Source: Crossiella equi (lineage in GTDB: Bacteria > Actinomycetota > Actinomycetes > Mycobacteriales > Pseudonocardiaceae). From it: 64,000 nucleotides of DNA. Shown here piece by piece: positions 1 to 9,159 of the stretch (position 1 is its first letter; the number at the start of each line of letters is the position of its first letter). A program made the translations under genes and the position numbers. Under the pieces are notes generated by a model, which did no database searches, was not told where the DNA came from, and saw only the letters and a list, made by a program, of their open reading frames with translations. Location of the stretch: contig NZ_JAGIOO010000001.1 in the NCBI RefSeq assembly GCF_017876755.1, forward strand, positions 3,147,786 to 3,211,785. The letters run 5' to 3'.

Positions 1-48
1 GGCCCCCTCGAACGGCCGATTGACAGTTACCGACGAGTAGCGGTGACG

Positions 49-64
49 CGCGTGCGCGCACGCG
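49..64. promoter_or_regulatory. 16-bp perfect palindrome upstream of aceE
   Basis: The sequence CGCGTGCGCGCACGCG is its own reverse complement and lies about 115 bases before the chosen aceE start. It could be a regulator site or a small hairpin in the leader. No regulator can be assigned from the sequence alone, and alternating CG runs of this kind do arise by chance in very GC-rich DNA. Confidence 0.3.
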
Positions 65-177
65 TAAGGATGGGGGACGATGACATGGCAGCGGGTACGC
101 ATGCGATGCTCAGCCGACATCGCGTGGCCGAGAAAGGCTGCCCCGAAACTGACGACGAAGCATGGCGAGGAGAACCC

Positions 178-2946
178 TTGGCCCCGCAGAACACCGGCGC
201 TGGCACTCCCGAGCGGGTGCGGGTCATCCGCGACGGTCTGGCCGCCCACCTCCCGGACATCGATCCCGAGGAGACCTCCGAGTGGCTGGAGTCCTTCGAC
301 GCCGTCCTGGCGGGCGCGGGCCAGCAGCGTGCCCGGTACCTGATGCTCCGGCTGCTGGAGCGGGCTCGTGAGAGCCACGTCGGCGTACCCTCGCTGACCA
401 GCACGGACTACGTGAACACCATCCCCACCGAGCGCGAGCCCTGGTTCCCCGGTGACGAGGAGACCGAGCGCCGCTACCGCGCCTTCATCCGCTGGAACGC
501 CGCGGTCATGGTGCACCGCGCGCAGCGTCCCGGCGTGGGTGTCGGCGGTCACATCTCGACCTACGCGTCCTCCGCGGCGCTCTACGAGGTCGGCTTCAAC
601 TGGTTCTTCCGCGGCAAGGACCACCCGGGCGGCGGTGACCAGCTCTTCATCCAGGGCCACGCCTCCCCCGGCATCTACGCCCGCGCGTTCCTGGAGGGCC
701 GCCTGTCGGCCGAGCAGCTCGACGGCTTCCGCCAGGAGCTCTCGCACGCGGGCCCGGGCGGCGGCCTGCCGTCCTACCCGCACCCCCGGCTGATGCCGGA
801 CTTCTGGGAGTTCCCCACGGTGTCCATGGGCCTGGGCCCGATGAACGCCATCTACCAGGCGCGGTTCAACCGCTACCTGCACGACCGGGGCATCAAGGAC
901 ACCTCCCAGCAGCGGGTCTACGCCTTCCTCGGCGACGGCGAGACCGACGAGCCGGAGTCGCGCGGCCTGATCCACGTCGCGGCGCAGGAGGGTCTGGACA
1001 ACCTGACCTTCGTCATCAACTGCAACCTGCAGCGGCTCGACGGCCCGGTGCGCGGCAACGGCAAGATCATCCAGGAGCTGGAGTCGTTCTTCCGCGGCGC
1101 CGGCTGGAACGTCATCAAGGTCGTCTGGGGCCGCGAGTGGGACTCGCTGCTGCACGCCGACCGCGACGGCGCGCTGGTCAACCTGATGAACACCACGCCG
1201 GACGGCGACTTCCAGACGTACAAGGCCAACGACGGCGCCTACGTGCGCGAGCACTTCTTCGGTCGGGACCCCCGCACCAAGGAGCTCGTCACGCCGTACA
1301 GCGACCAGGACATCTGGAACCTCAAGCGCGGCGGCCACGACTACCGCAAGGTCTACGCGGCCTACAAGGCGGCCAGTGAGCACCACGGCCAGCCGACGGT
1401 CATCCTGGCCAAGACCATCAAGGGCTACGGCCTGGGCCCGCAGTTCGAGGGCCGCAACGCCACGCACCAGATGAAGAAGCTCACGCTCGAGGACCTGAAG
1501 CGCTTCCGCGACACCCAGCGCATCCCGATCACCGACGCCGAGCTCGAGCGCGACCCGTACCTGCCGCCGTACTACCACCCCGGCCAGGACTCCGCGGAGA
1601 TCCAGTACATGCTGGACCGCCGCCGCCAGCTGGGTGGGGGCGCGCCCGCGCGCCGGGTCACGGCCAAGCCGCTGGTACTGCCCGGCGACAAGGTCTACGA
1701 CGTGATCCGCCGCGGTTCGGGCAAGCAGGAAGTGGCCACCACCATGGCCTTCGTGCGCCTGGTGAAGGACCTCGCCAAGGACTCCGAGATCGGCCCGCGC
1801 CTGGTGCCGATCATCCCGGACGAGGCGCGCACGTTCGGCATGGACTCCATGTTCCCGACGCAGAAGATCTACAACCCGCACGGTCAGCTGTACACCTCGG
1901 TGGACGCCAAGCTGATGCTCGCCTACAAGGAGAGCGAGAAGGGCCAGATCCTGCACGAGGGGATCAACGAGGCCGGGTCGACCGCGTCGTTCACCGCGGC
2001 GGGCACGTCCTACGCCACGCACGGCGAGCCGATGATCCCGATCTACATCTTCTACTCGATGTTCGGGTTCCAGCGCACCGGTGACGGCCTCTGGGCCGCC
2101 GCCGACCAGATGGCCCGGGGCTTCGTGCTCGGCGCCACCGCAGGCCGCACCACGCTGACCGGCGAGGGCCTGCAGCACAACGACGGCCACTCGCAGCTGC
2201 TGGCCTACACGAACCCGGCCGTGGTCGCCTACGACCCGGGCTTCGGCTACGAGGTGGCGCACATCGTCAAGGACGGTCTGCGCCGCATGTACGGCGAGAA
2301 CTCCGAGGACGTCTTCTACTACCTCACCGTCTACAACGACCCGTACGTCCAGCCCGCCGAGCCCGCCGACCTGGACGTGGAGGGCCTGCTCAAGGGCCTC
2401 TACCACTACCAGGCCGCCCCGGGCCAGAGCGCGCTGCGGGCGCAGATCCTGGCCTCGGGCGTGGGGCTGCCGTGGGCGGTGCGCGCCCAGGAGCTGCTCG
2501 CCCAGGACTGGGGTGTGCAGGCGGACGTGTGGTCGGCCACCTCGTGGTCGGAGCTGCGCCGCGAGGCCGTGGCGATCGACCGGCAGAACCTGCTGCACCC
2601 GGAGGCGGACCCGGCCGTGCCGTATGTCACGCAGGCGCTGTCCCAGGGCCAGGGCCCGGTCGTGGCCGTGTCCGACTGGATGCGGGCCGTGCCGGACCTC
2701 ATCCGGCCGTGGGTGCCGGGCGACATGGTGACGCTGGGCACGGACGGCTTCGGCTTCTCCGACACCCGGCCCGCCGCCCGCCGCCACTTCCTGGTGGACG
2801 CGGAGTCGATCACCGTCGCCACGCTGGCCGCCCTGGCCAAGCGCGGCGAGGTCGAGCAGTCCGTGGTCGCCGAGGCGGCCCGGAAGTACCGGATCGACGA
2901 CGTGCAGGCCGCTGGCCCGCAGACCTCGGACTCCGGTTCGGCCTGA
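178..2946 (+). CDS. aceE: Pyruvate dehydrogenase E1 component, homodimeric type
   Basis: Thiamine diphosphate-dependent E1 of the pyruvate dehydrogenase complex; it decarboxylates pyruvate and passes the acetyl group to lipoyl-E2, feeding acetyl-CoA to the TCA cycle and to fatty acid synthesis (encoded 8 kb downstream). The 922-residue product has the length of the single-chain alpha2-type E1 of actinobacteria and proteobacteria. The ThDP/Mg motif begins at GDGE (residues 252-255) and continues to an NCNLQ segment about 30 residues on. The start is TTG at 178, because AGGAG lies five bases before it and the product then begins MAPQNTG; the frame stays open upstream to a GTG at 43 but that extension reads as low-complexity Arg-rich sequence. 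A strong hairpin follows the stop. No E2/E3 genes are adjacent. Confidence 0.96.
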   Translation: MAPQNTGAGTPERVRVIRDGLAAHLPDIDPEETSEWLESFDAVLAGAGQQRARYLMLRLLERARESHVGVPSLTSTDYVNTIPTEREPWFPGDEETERRYRAFIRWNAAVMVHRAQRPGVGVGGHISTYASSAALYEVGFNWFFRGKDHPGGGDQLFIQGHASPGIYARAFLEGRLSAEQLDGFRQELSHAGPGGGLPSYPHPRLMPDFWEFPTVSMGLGPMNAIYQARFNRYLHDRGIKDTSQQRVYAFLGDGETDEPESRGLIHVAAQEGLDNLTFVINCNLQRLDGPVRGNGKIIQELESFFRGAGWNVIKVVWGREWDSLLHADRDGALVNLMNTTPDGDFQTYKANDGAYVREHFFGRDPRTKELVTPYSDQDIWNLKRGGHDYRKVYAAYKAASEHHGQPTVILAKTIKGYGLGPQFEGRNATHQMKKLTLEDLKRFRDTQRIPITDAELERDPYLPPYYHPGQDSAEIQYMLDRRRQLGGGAPARRVTAKPLVLPGDKVYDVIRRGSGKQEVATTMAFVRLVKDLAKDSEIGPRLVPIIPDEARTFGMDSMFPTQKIYNPHGQLYTSVDAKLMLAYKESEKGQILHEGINEAGSTASFTAAGTSYATHGEPMIPIYIFYSMFGFQRTGDGLWAAADQMARGFVLGATAGRTTLTGEGLQHNDGHSQLLAYTNPAVVAYDPGFGYEVAHIVKDGLRRMYGENSEDVFYYLTVYNDPYVQPAEPADLDVEGLLKGLYHYQAAPGQSALRAQILASGVGLPWAVRAQELLAQDWGVQADVWSATSWSELRREAVAIDRQNLLHPEADPAVPYVTQALSQGQGPVVAVSDWMRAVPDLIRPWVPGDMVTLGTDGFGFSDTRPAARRHFLVDAESITVATLAALAKRGEVEQSVVAEAARKYRIDDVQAAGPQTSDSGSA

Positions 2947-2956
2947 CCTGAGCGAT

Positions 2957-2997
2957 CCGAACGGGGCGTCTTCCACCGCGGGAGGCGCCCCGTTCGG
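2957..2997. terminator. Bidirectional terminator between aceE and the phytase gene
   Basis: A perfect 12-bp stem (CCGAACGGGGCG pairing with 2986-2997) with a 17-base loop lies between two convergent stop codons. It has no T-run, as is usual for actinobacterial terminators, and it can serve both genes. Confidence 0.85.
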
Positions 2998-3001
2998 CGT
3001 G

Positions 3002-4240
3002 TCAGCCGTCGAGGCGCCTGAGCACGTCCTGCCAGCTGAGATAGGCGAAGCCGGTGGTCTCCAGGCCGCCGACGGCGGGCCTGCGCTCGCCGTCGTGCAC
3101 GACCAGCAGGCCCTTCGGGTAGCCCGGCAGCGGGGTGGTGACCACGGCCGCGCCGTCGGAGTGCTCCACGGAGTCCCTGCCCCGTCCGGCACCGACCCGG
3201 AAGCTGCCCAGCACCTTCCTGCCGGGCTCGTCCCGGTCGTAGACCACGAAGCGGGAGTCACCCTGGCTGGAGGCGATCAGCTCGTCCCCGGCCAGCGTCA
3301 GGCCCTCCGCGTCCGCGGCCAGGTGCTTGCCGCCGAAGCCGGGGTCCGGGCCGTCGGCCACGCACTCCTCGGTGTCCGGGTCGTACTTCGCGGGCACACC
3401 GAACCCGCGCACCCGGTCGACCAGCTCGGGCTCGCCGAACCCGCGCGCGGTGACGGGAACCCGCCAGATGCCCACGTCCTCCTGGGCCGCGTAGAGCACG
3501 CGGTGCCTCGAGTCGACCACCATGCCCTCTACCTGCGGGTGCTCCCCCGGTTCGGCGCACGGGCTCCAGGTCTTGCCGTCGGGCAGCGTGAACGTGGCCG
3601 GGAGGTCCACAGTGGACAGCTGCCGGACCGAGACGCCCCCGGCCGTGCTGACCGGGGTGAGCAGGGCCAGGCGGGTCTCGTGGCGGCGGCTGGCCACCAC
3701 CAGCGGGGTGCCGCGGTCGGTGCCCGCGGCCAGGCCGTAGGCGGTGCGCTGCTCGTCGACCTCGGCCTCGGTGGCGCTGAACACGCGCGGGGTGGCCGCC
3801 GCGGTCACCTCCCGCAGCACCGCGCCCCCGGCCGCCGCGCCCCGGCGGTCCACCCGGTAGACCCGCACCCGGTCGCGGCCCCGGTCGCTGACGAAGGCCA
3901 GGTCGCCGAGCAGGTCCACGTTGTTGAACCGGCCCGGCGCGGCGCCCGCCGAGGGCGGCGGGGGTGCCGGGACCAGCTGGAGCAGCCTGCCGGACAGGTC
4001 GAAGGCGGCCAGGCCGCCCTCCTTGAGGGTGCCCAGCACGACGCTGGCGGATTTCTCGCCGGGGTGGACCCAGATGGCCGGGTCGTCGGCGTTGGCGTTG
4101 GCCGGGGTGCCGCTGGTGTCGTCGACGAAGGGCGGGGACTGGGTGACGGGCACGACGGCGGCTTCGGTCCGGGCGGCCGCGGTGGCGGGCAGACCGGCCG
4201 CGAGCAGCGCCGCGGCGAGGGGGACCAGCAGGGTGCGCAT
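3002..4240 (-). CDS. Secreted beta-propeller phytase (3-phytase)
   Basis: Hydrolyses phosphate from phytate outside the cell, in the family of calcium-dependent beta-propeller phytases (PF02333). The 412-residue protein starts with a Sec signal peptide (MRTLLVPLAAALLAAG, cleavage probably near the ATAAA segment), followed by the family signature NADDPAIWVHP near residues 50-60, then VLGTLKEGGLAAFDLSGR. Further blades carry repeated D-R-V-R-V-Y and acidic calcium-binding stretches, and the mature length suits a six-bladed propeller. It is convergent with aceE and divergent from the FMN riboswitch, so it is probably transcribed alone. Phosphate control is expected, but no PhoP box could be made out. 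Alternative: a phytase-like esterase with another substrate. Confidence 0.88.
   Translation of the reverse strand: MRTLLVPLAAALLAAGLPATAAARTEAAVVPVTQSPPFVDDTSGTPANANADDPAIWVHPGEKSASVVLGTLKEGGLAAFDLSGRLLQLVPAPPPPSAGAAPGRFNNVDLLGDLAFVSDRGRDRVRVYRVDRRGAAAGGAVLREVTAAATPRVFSATEAEVDEQRTAYGLAAGTDRGTPLVVASRRHETRLALLTPVSTAGGVSVRQLSTVDLPATFTLPDGKTWSPCAEPGEHPQVEGMVVDSRHRVLYAAQEDVGIWRVPVTARGFGEPELVDRVRGFGVPAKYDPDTEECVADGPDPGFGGKHLAADAEGLTLAGDELIASSQGDSRFVVYDRDEPGRKVLGSFRVGAGRGRDSVEHSDGAAVVTTPLPGYPKGLLVVHDGERRPAVGGLETTGFAYLSWQDVLRRLDG
3605..3617. repeat. 13-bp palindrome GTCCACWGTGGAC, copy 1
   Basis: GTCCACAGTGGAC, within the phytase coding sequence. One of five exact copies in the window. Confidence 0.85.
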
Positions 4241-4345
4241 GGACCCACCCTGGCGAGCCGAGGTGAACGCGAAAAGTCTTCTAGGTCACGTTCGCCGGGG
4301 CGGAATAGCCGGGGCGGAGGACAGTGTTGGGTTGAGCAGAAGTGT

Positions 4346-4474
4346 CGTGCGCTCCGGGGTCGGTGCAAGTCCGAACCGGCGGTGAAAGCCCGCGACCCGT
4401 CCGCATCCAGCGGGCGGTTGACACGGTGGAACTCCGTGGCCGACGGTGAAAGTCCGGATGGGAGGCAGCGCACG
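4346..4474 (+). promoter_or_regulatory. FMN riboswitch (RFN element)
   Basis: An aptamer of the classic RFN class. The closing stem P1 is CGTGCGCT (4346-4353) paired with AGCGCACG (4467-4474). Inside it are the conserved blocks GGGGTCGGTGCAAGTCCGAA, CCGGCGGTGAAAGCC, CGCGACCC and GACGGTGAAAGTCCGGATGG, and GGGAGG just before P1 closes. It precedes a PnuC-family gene, the arrangement known for ribM/pnuX in actinobacteria. Binding of FMN is expected to shut off expression of the riboflavin transporter. Confidence 0.95.
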
Positions 4475-4527
4475 CGTGCCGTGCGCGGAGCCATGCCCTC
4501 GTGCGGTGTCGCGTCGTCGTCCCCCGA

Positions 4528-4557
4528 CCACAGCCCCCGGGCCTGGACTGTGGGGAG
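4528..4557 (+). promoter_or_regulatory. Probable expression platform: hairpin sequestering the ribM ribosome binding site
   Basis: CCACAG (4528-4533) pairs with CTGTGG (4548-4553), and the 3' arm runs into GGGGAG (4552-4557), the Shine-Dalgarno sequence seven bases before the ribM ATG. There is no T-run, so control is more likely at translation initiation than by termination. This is inferred from base pairing only. Confidence 0.55.
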
Positions 4558-4564
4558 ACGCGAG

Positions 4565-5197
4565 ATGGAGTTCCTGCTGGAACACGGCTTCACCTTCCTG
4601 GGGCAGCGGGTGTCCTTCGCCGAGCTGATCGGCCAGCTGGGCGCCTTGGCCGTCGTGTTCCTCGCCCAGCGCCGCACCCTCTGGACCTGGCCGGTCCAGG
4701 TGGTCACCGCCGTGCTGCTGTTCAGCGTGTACAGCTCCGCGCAGCTGGGCGGCCTGGCCACCCGGCAGGTCGCCGTGCTGGCCATCGCGGTCTACGGCTG
4801 GTGGGCCTGGACCCGCCGCCGCGACCCCGTCTACGGCATCGCGGTGCGCGCGGCCACCACCACCGAACGCCTGGTCATGGTGGGCGCGATGCTCGCCGGC
4901 ACGGCCGCCTTCGCCCTGGTCCTGGACTACTTCGACGCCTCCTGGGCGCCCTGGCCGGACTCCTGGATCTTCATCGGCACCCTGGTCGCCTACGCCGCGC
5001 AGGCCCTCGGCCTGGTCGAGTTCTGGCTGGTGTGGCTGGCCGTGGACGCGGTCGGCGTGCCGTTGCAGCTGATGTCCGGGCTGTGGTTCTCCGCCGCGGT
5101 GTACGTGGTCTTCGCCGCGCTGGTGATCCACGGCTGGCTCGGCTGGCTGCGCACCGCGAAGGCACGCCGACTGACGGCGGTTGACACGGGCGTGTGA
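4565..5197 (+). CDS. ribM: Riboflavin transporter of the PnuC family (RibM/PnuX)
   Basis: Inner-membrane importer of riboflavin. The 210-residue protein has the six to seven hydrophobic helices of the PnuC fold, with the aromatic-rich signatures WTWPVQVVT and YGWWAWTRRRD in the first half and WFSAAVYVVF near the end. The upstream FMN riboswitch separates it from nicotinamide-riboside PnuC and points to riboflavin as substrate. The start at 4565 (MEFLLEHGF) is set by GGGGAG seven bases upstream and by the position after the riboswitch; the open frame continues far upstream but through the antisense of the phytase gene. No other rib genes are nearby, so it acts as a stand-alone salvage gene. 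Confidence 0.93.
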   Translation: MEFLLEHGFTFLGQRVSFAELIGQLGALAVVFLAQRRTLWTWPVQVVTAVLLFSVYSSAQLGGLATRQVAVLAIAVYGWWAWTRRRDPVYGIAVRAATTTERLVMVGAMLAGTAAFALVLDYFDASWAPWPDSWIFIGTLVAYAAQALGLVEFWLVWLAVDAVGVPLQLMSGLWFSAAVYVVFAALVIHGWLGWLRTAKARRLTAVDTGV

Positions 5198-5216
5198 GCG
5201 CTGGTGGGTTCGGCGG

Positions 5217-6470
5217 GTGCGTCGACTACTCGCTCTCACCCTGCTGACCGCCACCGCCTTCGGGACCGCGCTCCCGGTGGCGACCGCCGCGCCCGCCCCG
5301 CCCCGCACCGGTTTCGAGACCACCGGCGGGGCGCGGTGGACCGGCCTCGACGAGGAACAGGCGTTCCTGGCCGCCGTGGACCGCGCCAGCGGCCACACCA
5401 GCCGCACCCGCATCGGCACCACGGTGCAGGGCCGTCCGCTCGACCTGGTGCGGATCGGGTCCCGGTACGCGCCGCTGACCGAGCTGTTCATCTGCTCCCA
5501 GCACGGCGACGAGCCCAGCGGCCGCGAGGGCTGCCTGGGCAAGCTGCGCGACCTGGCCTTCGCCAAGCCGGACCGGCGGGTCCAGTACCTGTTCGTGCCC
5601 ACGGCCAACCCGGACGGCCGGGCCGCGGACACCCGGGGCAACGCCAACGGCGTGGACATCAACCGCGACCACCTGCTGCTGGCCACCCCGGAGGCCCGCG
5701 CGATCGCCGCGGTGATCCGGGACGAGCGCCCGCACGTCATCCACGACCTGCACGAGTACGGCGCGACCCCGAGGTTCTACGACAAGGACGTGACCTACCT
5801 GTGGTCGCGCAACCTCAACGTGCACGACGCGGTGCACCACGAGTCGGAGACCCTGTCCACGCGCTACGCCAAGCCGCACGTGGAGAAGACCGGCCAGAAC
5901 ACCGGCGTGTACGGCATCTGGACCGACCCGGAGACCGGGGCGCCGATCCGGCAGGTGGCCGGGGACGGCCAGGAGCGCATCCTGCGCAACACCTCCGGCC
6001 TCAAGCACGCGGCGGGCCTGCTGCTGGAGACCAAGGTCGACCCGAAGGACGCCGCCGAGCAGGCCGACCCGGCACTGAACAGGCGGCGCCGCGTGCAGGC
6101 CCAGCTGGCCGCCCTGGACGGCACGTTCGAGCTGGGCGCGCGGCGTTCGGCCCAGCTGCGCCTGGCGGCCGAGCGGAGCCGGTTGGGGGCCTTGGCGGGG
6201 CGGGGGCCGGTGTACTTCGGCGGGGCGGACAACGAGCCCGCCAAGCCCGAGGACACCGAGAAGACCCCGGCCTGCGGCTACCGGCTCACCGACGCGCAGT
6301 ACGCCCAGCACGAGGAGGTGCTCGCGCTGCACGGCCTGTGGTCGGTGCCGGTGCCCGGCGGACGGCTCGTGCCCCGGCACCAGGAGGGCGGGCGGCTGGT
6401 CCCGCTGCTGCTGGACGAGCGCGCCGACCACGGCCTGGTGAAGGCCGTGGCCCTGCCGCACTGCGTCTGA
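5217..6470 (+). CDS. Secreted M14-family zinc carboxypeptidase
   Basis: A metallocarboxypeptidase-like exoenzyme. From the GTG at 5217 the product starts with a Sec signal peptide (RRLLALTLLTATAFGTALPV, cleavage near ATAAP). The zinc site is readable: HGDE (H96, E99) gives two ligands and H176 or H179 in HDLHEYG the third. NPDGR (131-135) and DINRDH (148-152) match the substrate carboxylate-binding region of the family, and GLLLETK later supplies the catalytic glutamate. Length is 417 residues. An in-frame TTG at 5181 overlapping ribM would add 12 residues before the signal peptide and is the alternative start. It follows ribM by 19 bases and may be co-transcribed. Confidence 0.85.
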   Translation: MRRLLALTLLTATAFGTALPVATAAPAPPRTGFETTGGARWTGLDEEQAFLAAVDRASGHTSRTRIGTTVQGRPLDLVRIGSRYAPLTELFICSQHGDEPSGREGCLGKLRDLAFAKPDRRVQYLFVPTANPDGRAADTRGNANGVDINRDHLLLATPEARAIAAVIRDERPHVIHDLHEYGATPRFYDKDVTYLWSRNLNVHDAVHHESETLSTRYAKPHVEKTGQNTGVYGIWTDPETGAPIRQVAGDGQERILRNTSGLKHAAGLLLETKVDPKDAAEQADPALNRRRRVQAQLAALDGTFELGARRSAQLRLAAERSRLGALAGRGPVYFGGADNEPAKPEDTEKTPACGYRLTDAQYAQHEEVLALHGLWSVPVPGGRLVPRHQEGGRLVPLLLDERADHGLVKAVALPHCV

Positions 6471-6473
6471 GCC

Positions 6474-6522
6474 GTGACAAGAGCCGGGGCGGCCCATGCG
6501 GACCGCCCCGGCTGGTTGTCAC
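6474..6522. terminator. Terminator hairpin between convergent genes
   Basis: Two stacked stems: GTGACAA (6474-6480) with TTGTCAC (6516-6522), and inside it AGCCGGGGCGG (6482-6492) with CCGCCCCGGCT (6503-6513). It sits just after the M14 peptidase stop and overlaps the stop codon of the convergent membrane-protein gene. Confidence 0.85.
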
Positions 6523-7298
6523 TGCATCGGCGGGATCGGCGTCCCGGCGGGCGGCGTGGGGGTGTCGTTCGGCGGCGGGCCGGGCGGGGTGGAGGTGCCC
6601 GGTGCCGGTGCGGCCGGGGCAGCCGGGCGGTTGGCCGCGACCTCGCCCTCGACCCGGCTCAGCCAGCGGTCCCAGCGCTGCCGCATCGGCCCGACCAGAC
6701 CGCCGCCGACACCGACGACGAGGATGCCGCCGACCGTGGCCAGCACCGCGATCAGCACCGGGGTGGTGACCGTGGTGGCGATGCCGAGCTGGTTGAGCGC
6801 CGCGATGACGCCCAGCGCCAGGATGAAGCCGTAGGTGATGCCGCGCAGCAGCGGCGTGAACGGCCGCGCGCCCACCGCGCCGCCGACCAGGTCGCGGACC
6901 ACCCGCGCGATGGCCGCGGACACCAGCAGCAGCACGATGGCCACCACGATGCGCGGCAGGTAGGCGATGATGTCCGACAGCAGCTGGCTGACCGCGTTGC
7001 CCGCGCCGAACACCCCGAAGGACAGCTGCAGCGCGATGAGCAGTACGAAGTAGTAGACCAGCTTGACGATCACATCGGCGGCGTCGATGCGCTGGCTGGC
7101 CAGCATCGGGCCGACGCCCGCCTTGTCGGCCAGCTTGTTGAAACCGGCCTTGGTCAGCACGAGTCTGACCACTTTGGACAGTGCCTTGGCCACCAGCCAG
7201 CCGATCAGCAGGATCAGCAGGAAGCCGAAGAGCTTCGGCACGAACGTGGCCACCAGGGACCAGGCCTCGGCGAGTCCTCGGCGCAGTTCGCCACCCAC
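6519..7298 (-). CDS. Membrane protein with MscS-type conserved TM helices
   Basis: A 259-residue integral membrane protein with four to five hydrophobic segments (near residues 20-45, 75-100, 108-132, 150-170, 178-200). The sequence resembles proteins annotated as mechanosensitive-channel conserved TM helix (PF05552), with amphipathic repeats such as GFNKLADKAGVGPML between helices. It lacks the beta domain of true MscS, and its C-terminus is a disordered Pro-rich tail. A role in osmotic response is only inferred from the family. The GTG start at 7298 has GAGGAGG close upstream. Transcribed alone. Confidence 0.75.
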   Translation of the reverse strand: MGGELRRGLAEAWSLVATFVPKLFGFLLILLIGWLVAKALSKVVRLVLTKAGFNKLADKAGVGPMLASQRIDAADVIVKLVYYFVLLIALQLSFGVFGAGNAVSQLLSDIIAYLPRIVVAIVLLLVSAAIARVVRDLVGGAVGARPFTPLLRGITYGFILALGVIAALNQLGIATTVTTPVLIAVLATVGGILVVGVGGGLVGPMRQRWDRWLSRVEGEVAANRPAAPAAPAPGTSTPPGPPPNDTPTPPAGTPIPPMQ

Positions 7299-7460
7299 GG
7301 GCTCCTCCTCACATCCGCGACACGGTGTCGCCGTGGGAGTTGATCGTCGACTGAGTGGCCTAAACCATCAAGCCGCGACACAGACCCGATAGGAGTAATG
7401 GACTAGCCCAAACGGCCTGACACCGTCCACAGTAGAAGCACCGGTGGGGACCGGAGGGAT

Positions 7461-7498
7461 GAGAACGCCCGGCGCGTGCGCCGGGCGTTCTCCTTTTT
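7461..7498 (+). terminator. Strong intrinsic terminator reading on the plus strand
   Basis: A perfect 15-bp stem, GAGAACGCCCGGCGC (7461-7475) with 7478-7492, followed by CTTTTTCC. The T-run is on the plus strand, yet both flanking genes are on the minus strand. For the minus-strand S33 peptidase gene it can still act as a hairpin terminator without T-run. Confidence 0.8.
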
Positions 7499-7518
7499 CC
7501 CTCAGCTCACGGGCGTGG

Positions 7519-9159
7519 TCAGAACGGCAGGTCCTTGACCTTGTTCACCGCGATGGCCGCGGTCACCCGCTCGGCCAGGGTGCCCGGCTGGGTGGGCGCG
7601 GCCCGGCGGGACCGCGACACCTCGGTGTCGGCGGGCACGTCCGGGCGCGGGCTGCCCGCGCAGATCACGCGGCTCGGCGGCAGCACGCCGTCCACCAGGT
7701 AGCGGTTGACGTGCTGGTCCACGCAGGTGTTGCCGCCCAGGGCGTAGAGGCCGTGGCGGCCCTCGTCGGCGACCGAGATGAGGTTGTCCTGCAGGCGGTC
7801 GGCCAGGGCCGGGCCACCGTCGTAGTGCGTCTGGGTGTCACCGTCGGCCTGGATCACCAGGCCGGTCTGGTAGCCCTTGCGCTTGAGCTTGACCGGCTTC
7901 TCCGGCGGGGTGAACGACCGGAAGGTGCAGGTCCACGGCGCGGCGCGGAGGACGCCGAGGCCGAAGTGGTACTGGTCGCGGAACTCCCGCATGTCGCGGT
8001 AGTAGGTGTTGAGGTCCTTCGGCCAGTCCGCCTCGCACGGCACGGTGTCGAACACACCGGGGCGCAGCTGCGCCAGGCCGAGGGCGGCGAGCTCCTTGCC
8101 CGCCTTCACCGCGTCGGACATCTCCGGGGTACCGGCCTGGTAGTCGCGGAAGTACTTGACGTCCTCGGCCAGGTACTCCCAGTTGAAGCGGTACCGGGCG
8201 CCGCCGCCCATGGCCGCGTCCCACTGGGTGCGGTCGAAGCCCTCGACGGGGGCGTTGTTGAGCTTGGTCGCGACCTGCTCGACCGTGGCCAGCACCTCGG
8301 CCCTGGTCTTGCCGATGCCGAACTTGGTGTTGCGGGCCGCGGCCCAGTCCGCCCACAGCTCGACGTTCTCGCGGAAGGCCACGCCCTGCTTCATGAACTG
8401 CTCGCGCCACACCCACTCCGGGTGCACCGCGGAGTCCAGCACGCTGCGGTCGAGGTTGGCGGCGAACAGGCTGCCGTACACCGCGCCCAGGTAGGTGCCG
8501 TAGGAGTAGCCCAGGTAGTTGAGCTTCTTCTCCCCGAGCACGCCTCGGATGACGTCCATATCGCGCGCGGTGTTGGGCGTGTTGACGTGCTTACGCATCG
8601 CGCCACCGGCCTTGCGGCAGGCTTCCTCGCTCTGCTGCGCGCTGGCCGCCCAGGCCGCGAACTCCGAGTCGGCGGGCCGCGAGTTGGTCTTGTAGAGCGC
8701 GGTGGTGACCTCGCAGCTGAGCGCGGTGGACTTGTTCACGCCACGCGGGTCGAAGCCGATGATGTCGTAGGCCTCGGTGAGCGGGGTGCCGTAGAAGTAG
8801 GTCGGCATGGCCAGCCCGCTGCCGCCCGGTCCACCCGGGTTGGTCAGCAGGATGCCCCGGCGCTTGGCCGGGTCGCTGGACTTCAGGCGGCTGACCGCGA
8901 CCGAGATGCGCTCGGCCTTCGGCTTGCCGTAGTCCAGCGGCACCACCAGGGAAGTGCAGTCCAAGGCGGCGTTGAAGTCGCAGGGCTGCCACGTGGGCGC
9001 CTGCGAGTAGAACTCCTTGAGCGCGGCCGGGGAGGCCGTCTCGGCCGCGGTCGCCGAGGTCGCGGTCACGACCTGGCTCCCGAGCAGACCGAGCAGGCCC
9101 AGCGTCAACGCGGCCGCACGCGGCCCACGTCGAAACCGGGTGGCGGTTCCTGTACGCAC
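7519..9159 (-). CDS. Secreted tripeptidyl aminopeptidase-like alpha/beta hydrolase (S33)
   Basis: An exported serine peptidase of the actinobacterial Slp/Tap family, which releases di- or tripeptides from protein N-termini. The 546-residue protein starts with a long signal peptide (residues 1 to about 40, ending SATAAE). It has the oxyanion-region NPGGPGGSG (107-115), the DPRG motif (137-140), the nucleophile elbow GYSYG (S219), an Asp in QADGDTQT and the catalytic His in DEGRHGLYALGGNTC near the C-terminus, the usual order for this family. The GTG start has AGGAGG seven bases before it. Transcribed singly; the next gene, fasR, is divergent across a 277-bp spacer. Confidence 0.9.
   Translation of the reverse strand: MRTGTATRFRRGPRAAALTLGLLGLLGSQVVTATSATAAETASPAALKEFYSQAPTWQPCDFNAALDCTSLVVPLDYGKPKAERISVAVSRLKSSDPAKRRGILLTNPGGPGGSGLAMPTYFYGTPLTEAYDIIGFDPRGVNKSTALSCEVTTALYKTNSRPADSEFAAWAASAQQSEEACRKAGGAMRKHVNTPNTARDMDVIRGVLGEKKLNYLGYSYGTYLGAVYGSLFAANLDRSVLDSAVHPEWVWREQFMKQGVAFRENVELWADWAAARNTKFGIGKTRAEVLATVEQVATKLNNAPVEGFDRTQWDAAMGGGARYRFNWEYLAEDVKYFRDYQAGTPEMSDAVKAGKELAALGLAQLRPGVFDTVPCEADWPKDLNTYYRDMREFRDQYHFGLGVLRAAPWTCTFRSFTPPEKPVKLKRKGYQTGLVIQADGDTQTHYDGGPALADRLQDNLISVADEGRHGLYALGGNTCVDQHVNRYLVDGVLPPSRVICAGSPRPDVPADTEVSRSRRAAPTQPGTLAERVTAAIAVNKVKDLPF

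Noticed and set aside
20-48. Sigma-70-type promoter with TTGACA at 20-25
   Set aside because: No acceptable -10 hexamer lies at 16-18 bp spacing, so it was not listed as a promoter.
2999-4564. N-terminal extension of ribM through the antisense of the phytase gene
   Set aside because: The riboswitch and ribosome binding site place the start at 4565, and the extension has no PnuC similarity.
4286-5740. Long open minus-strand frame antisense to ribM and the M14 peptidase gene
   Set aside because: Such open antisense frames are expected in very GC-rich DNA. The translation is Arg/Gly/Ala-rich without any domain, and the plus-strand genes have clear families.
6474-7343. Open plus-strand frame over the MscS-helix gene
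   Set aside because: The translation is rich in D, Q, H and R repeats that mirror membrane-helix codons of the real minus-strand gene.
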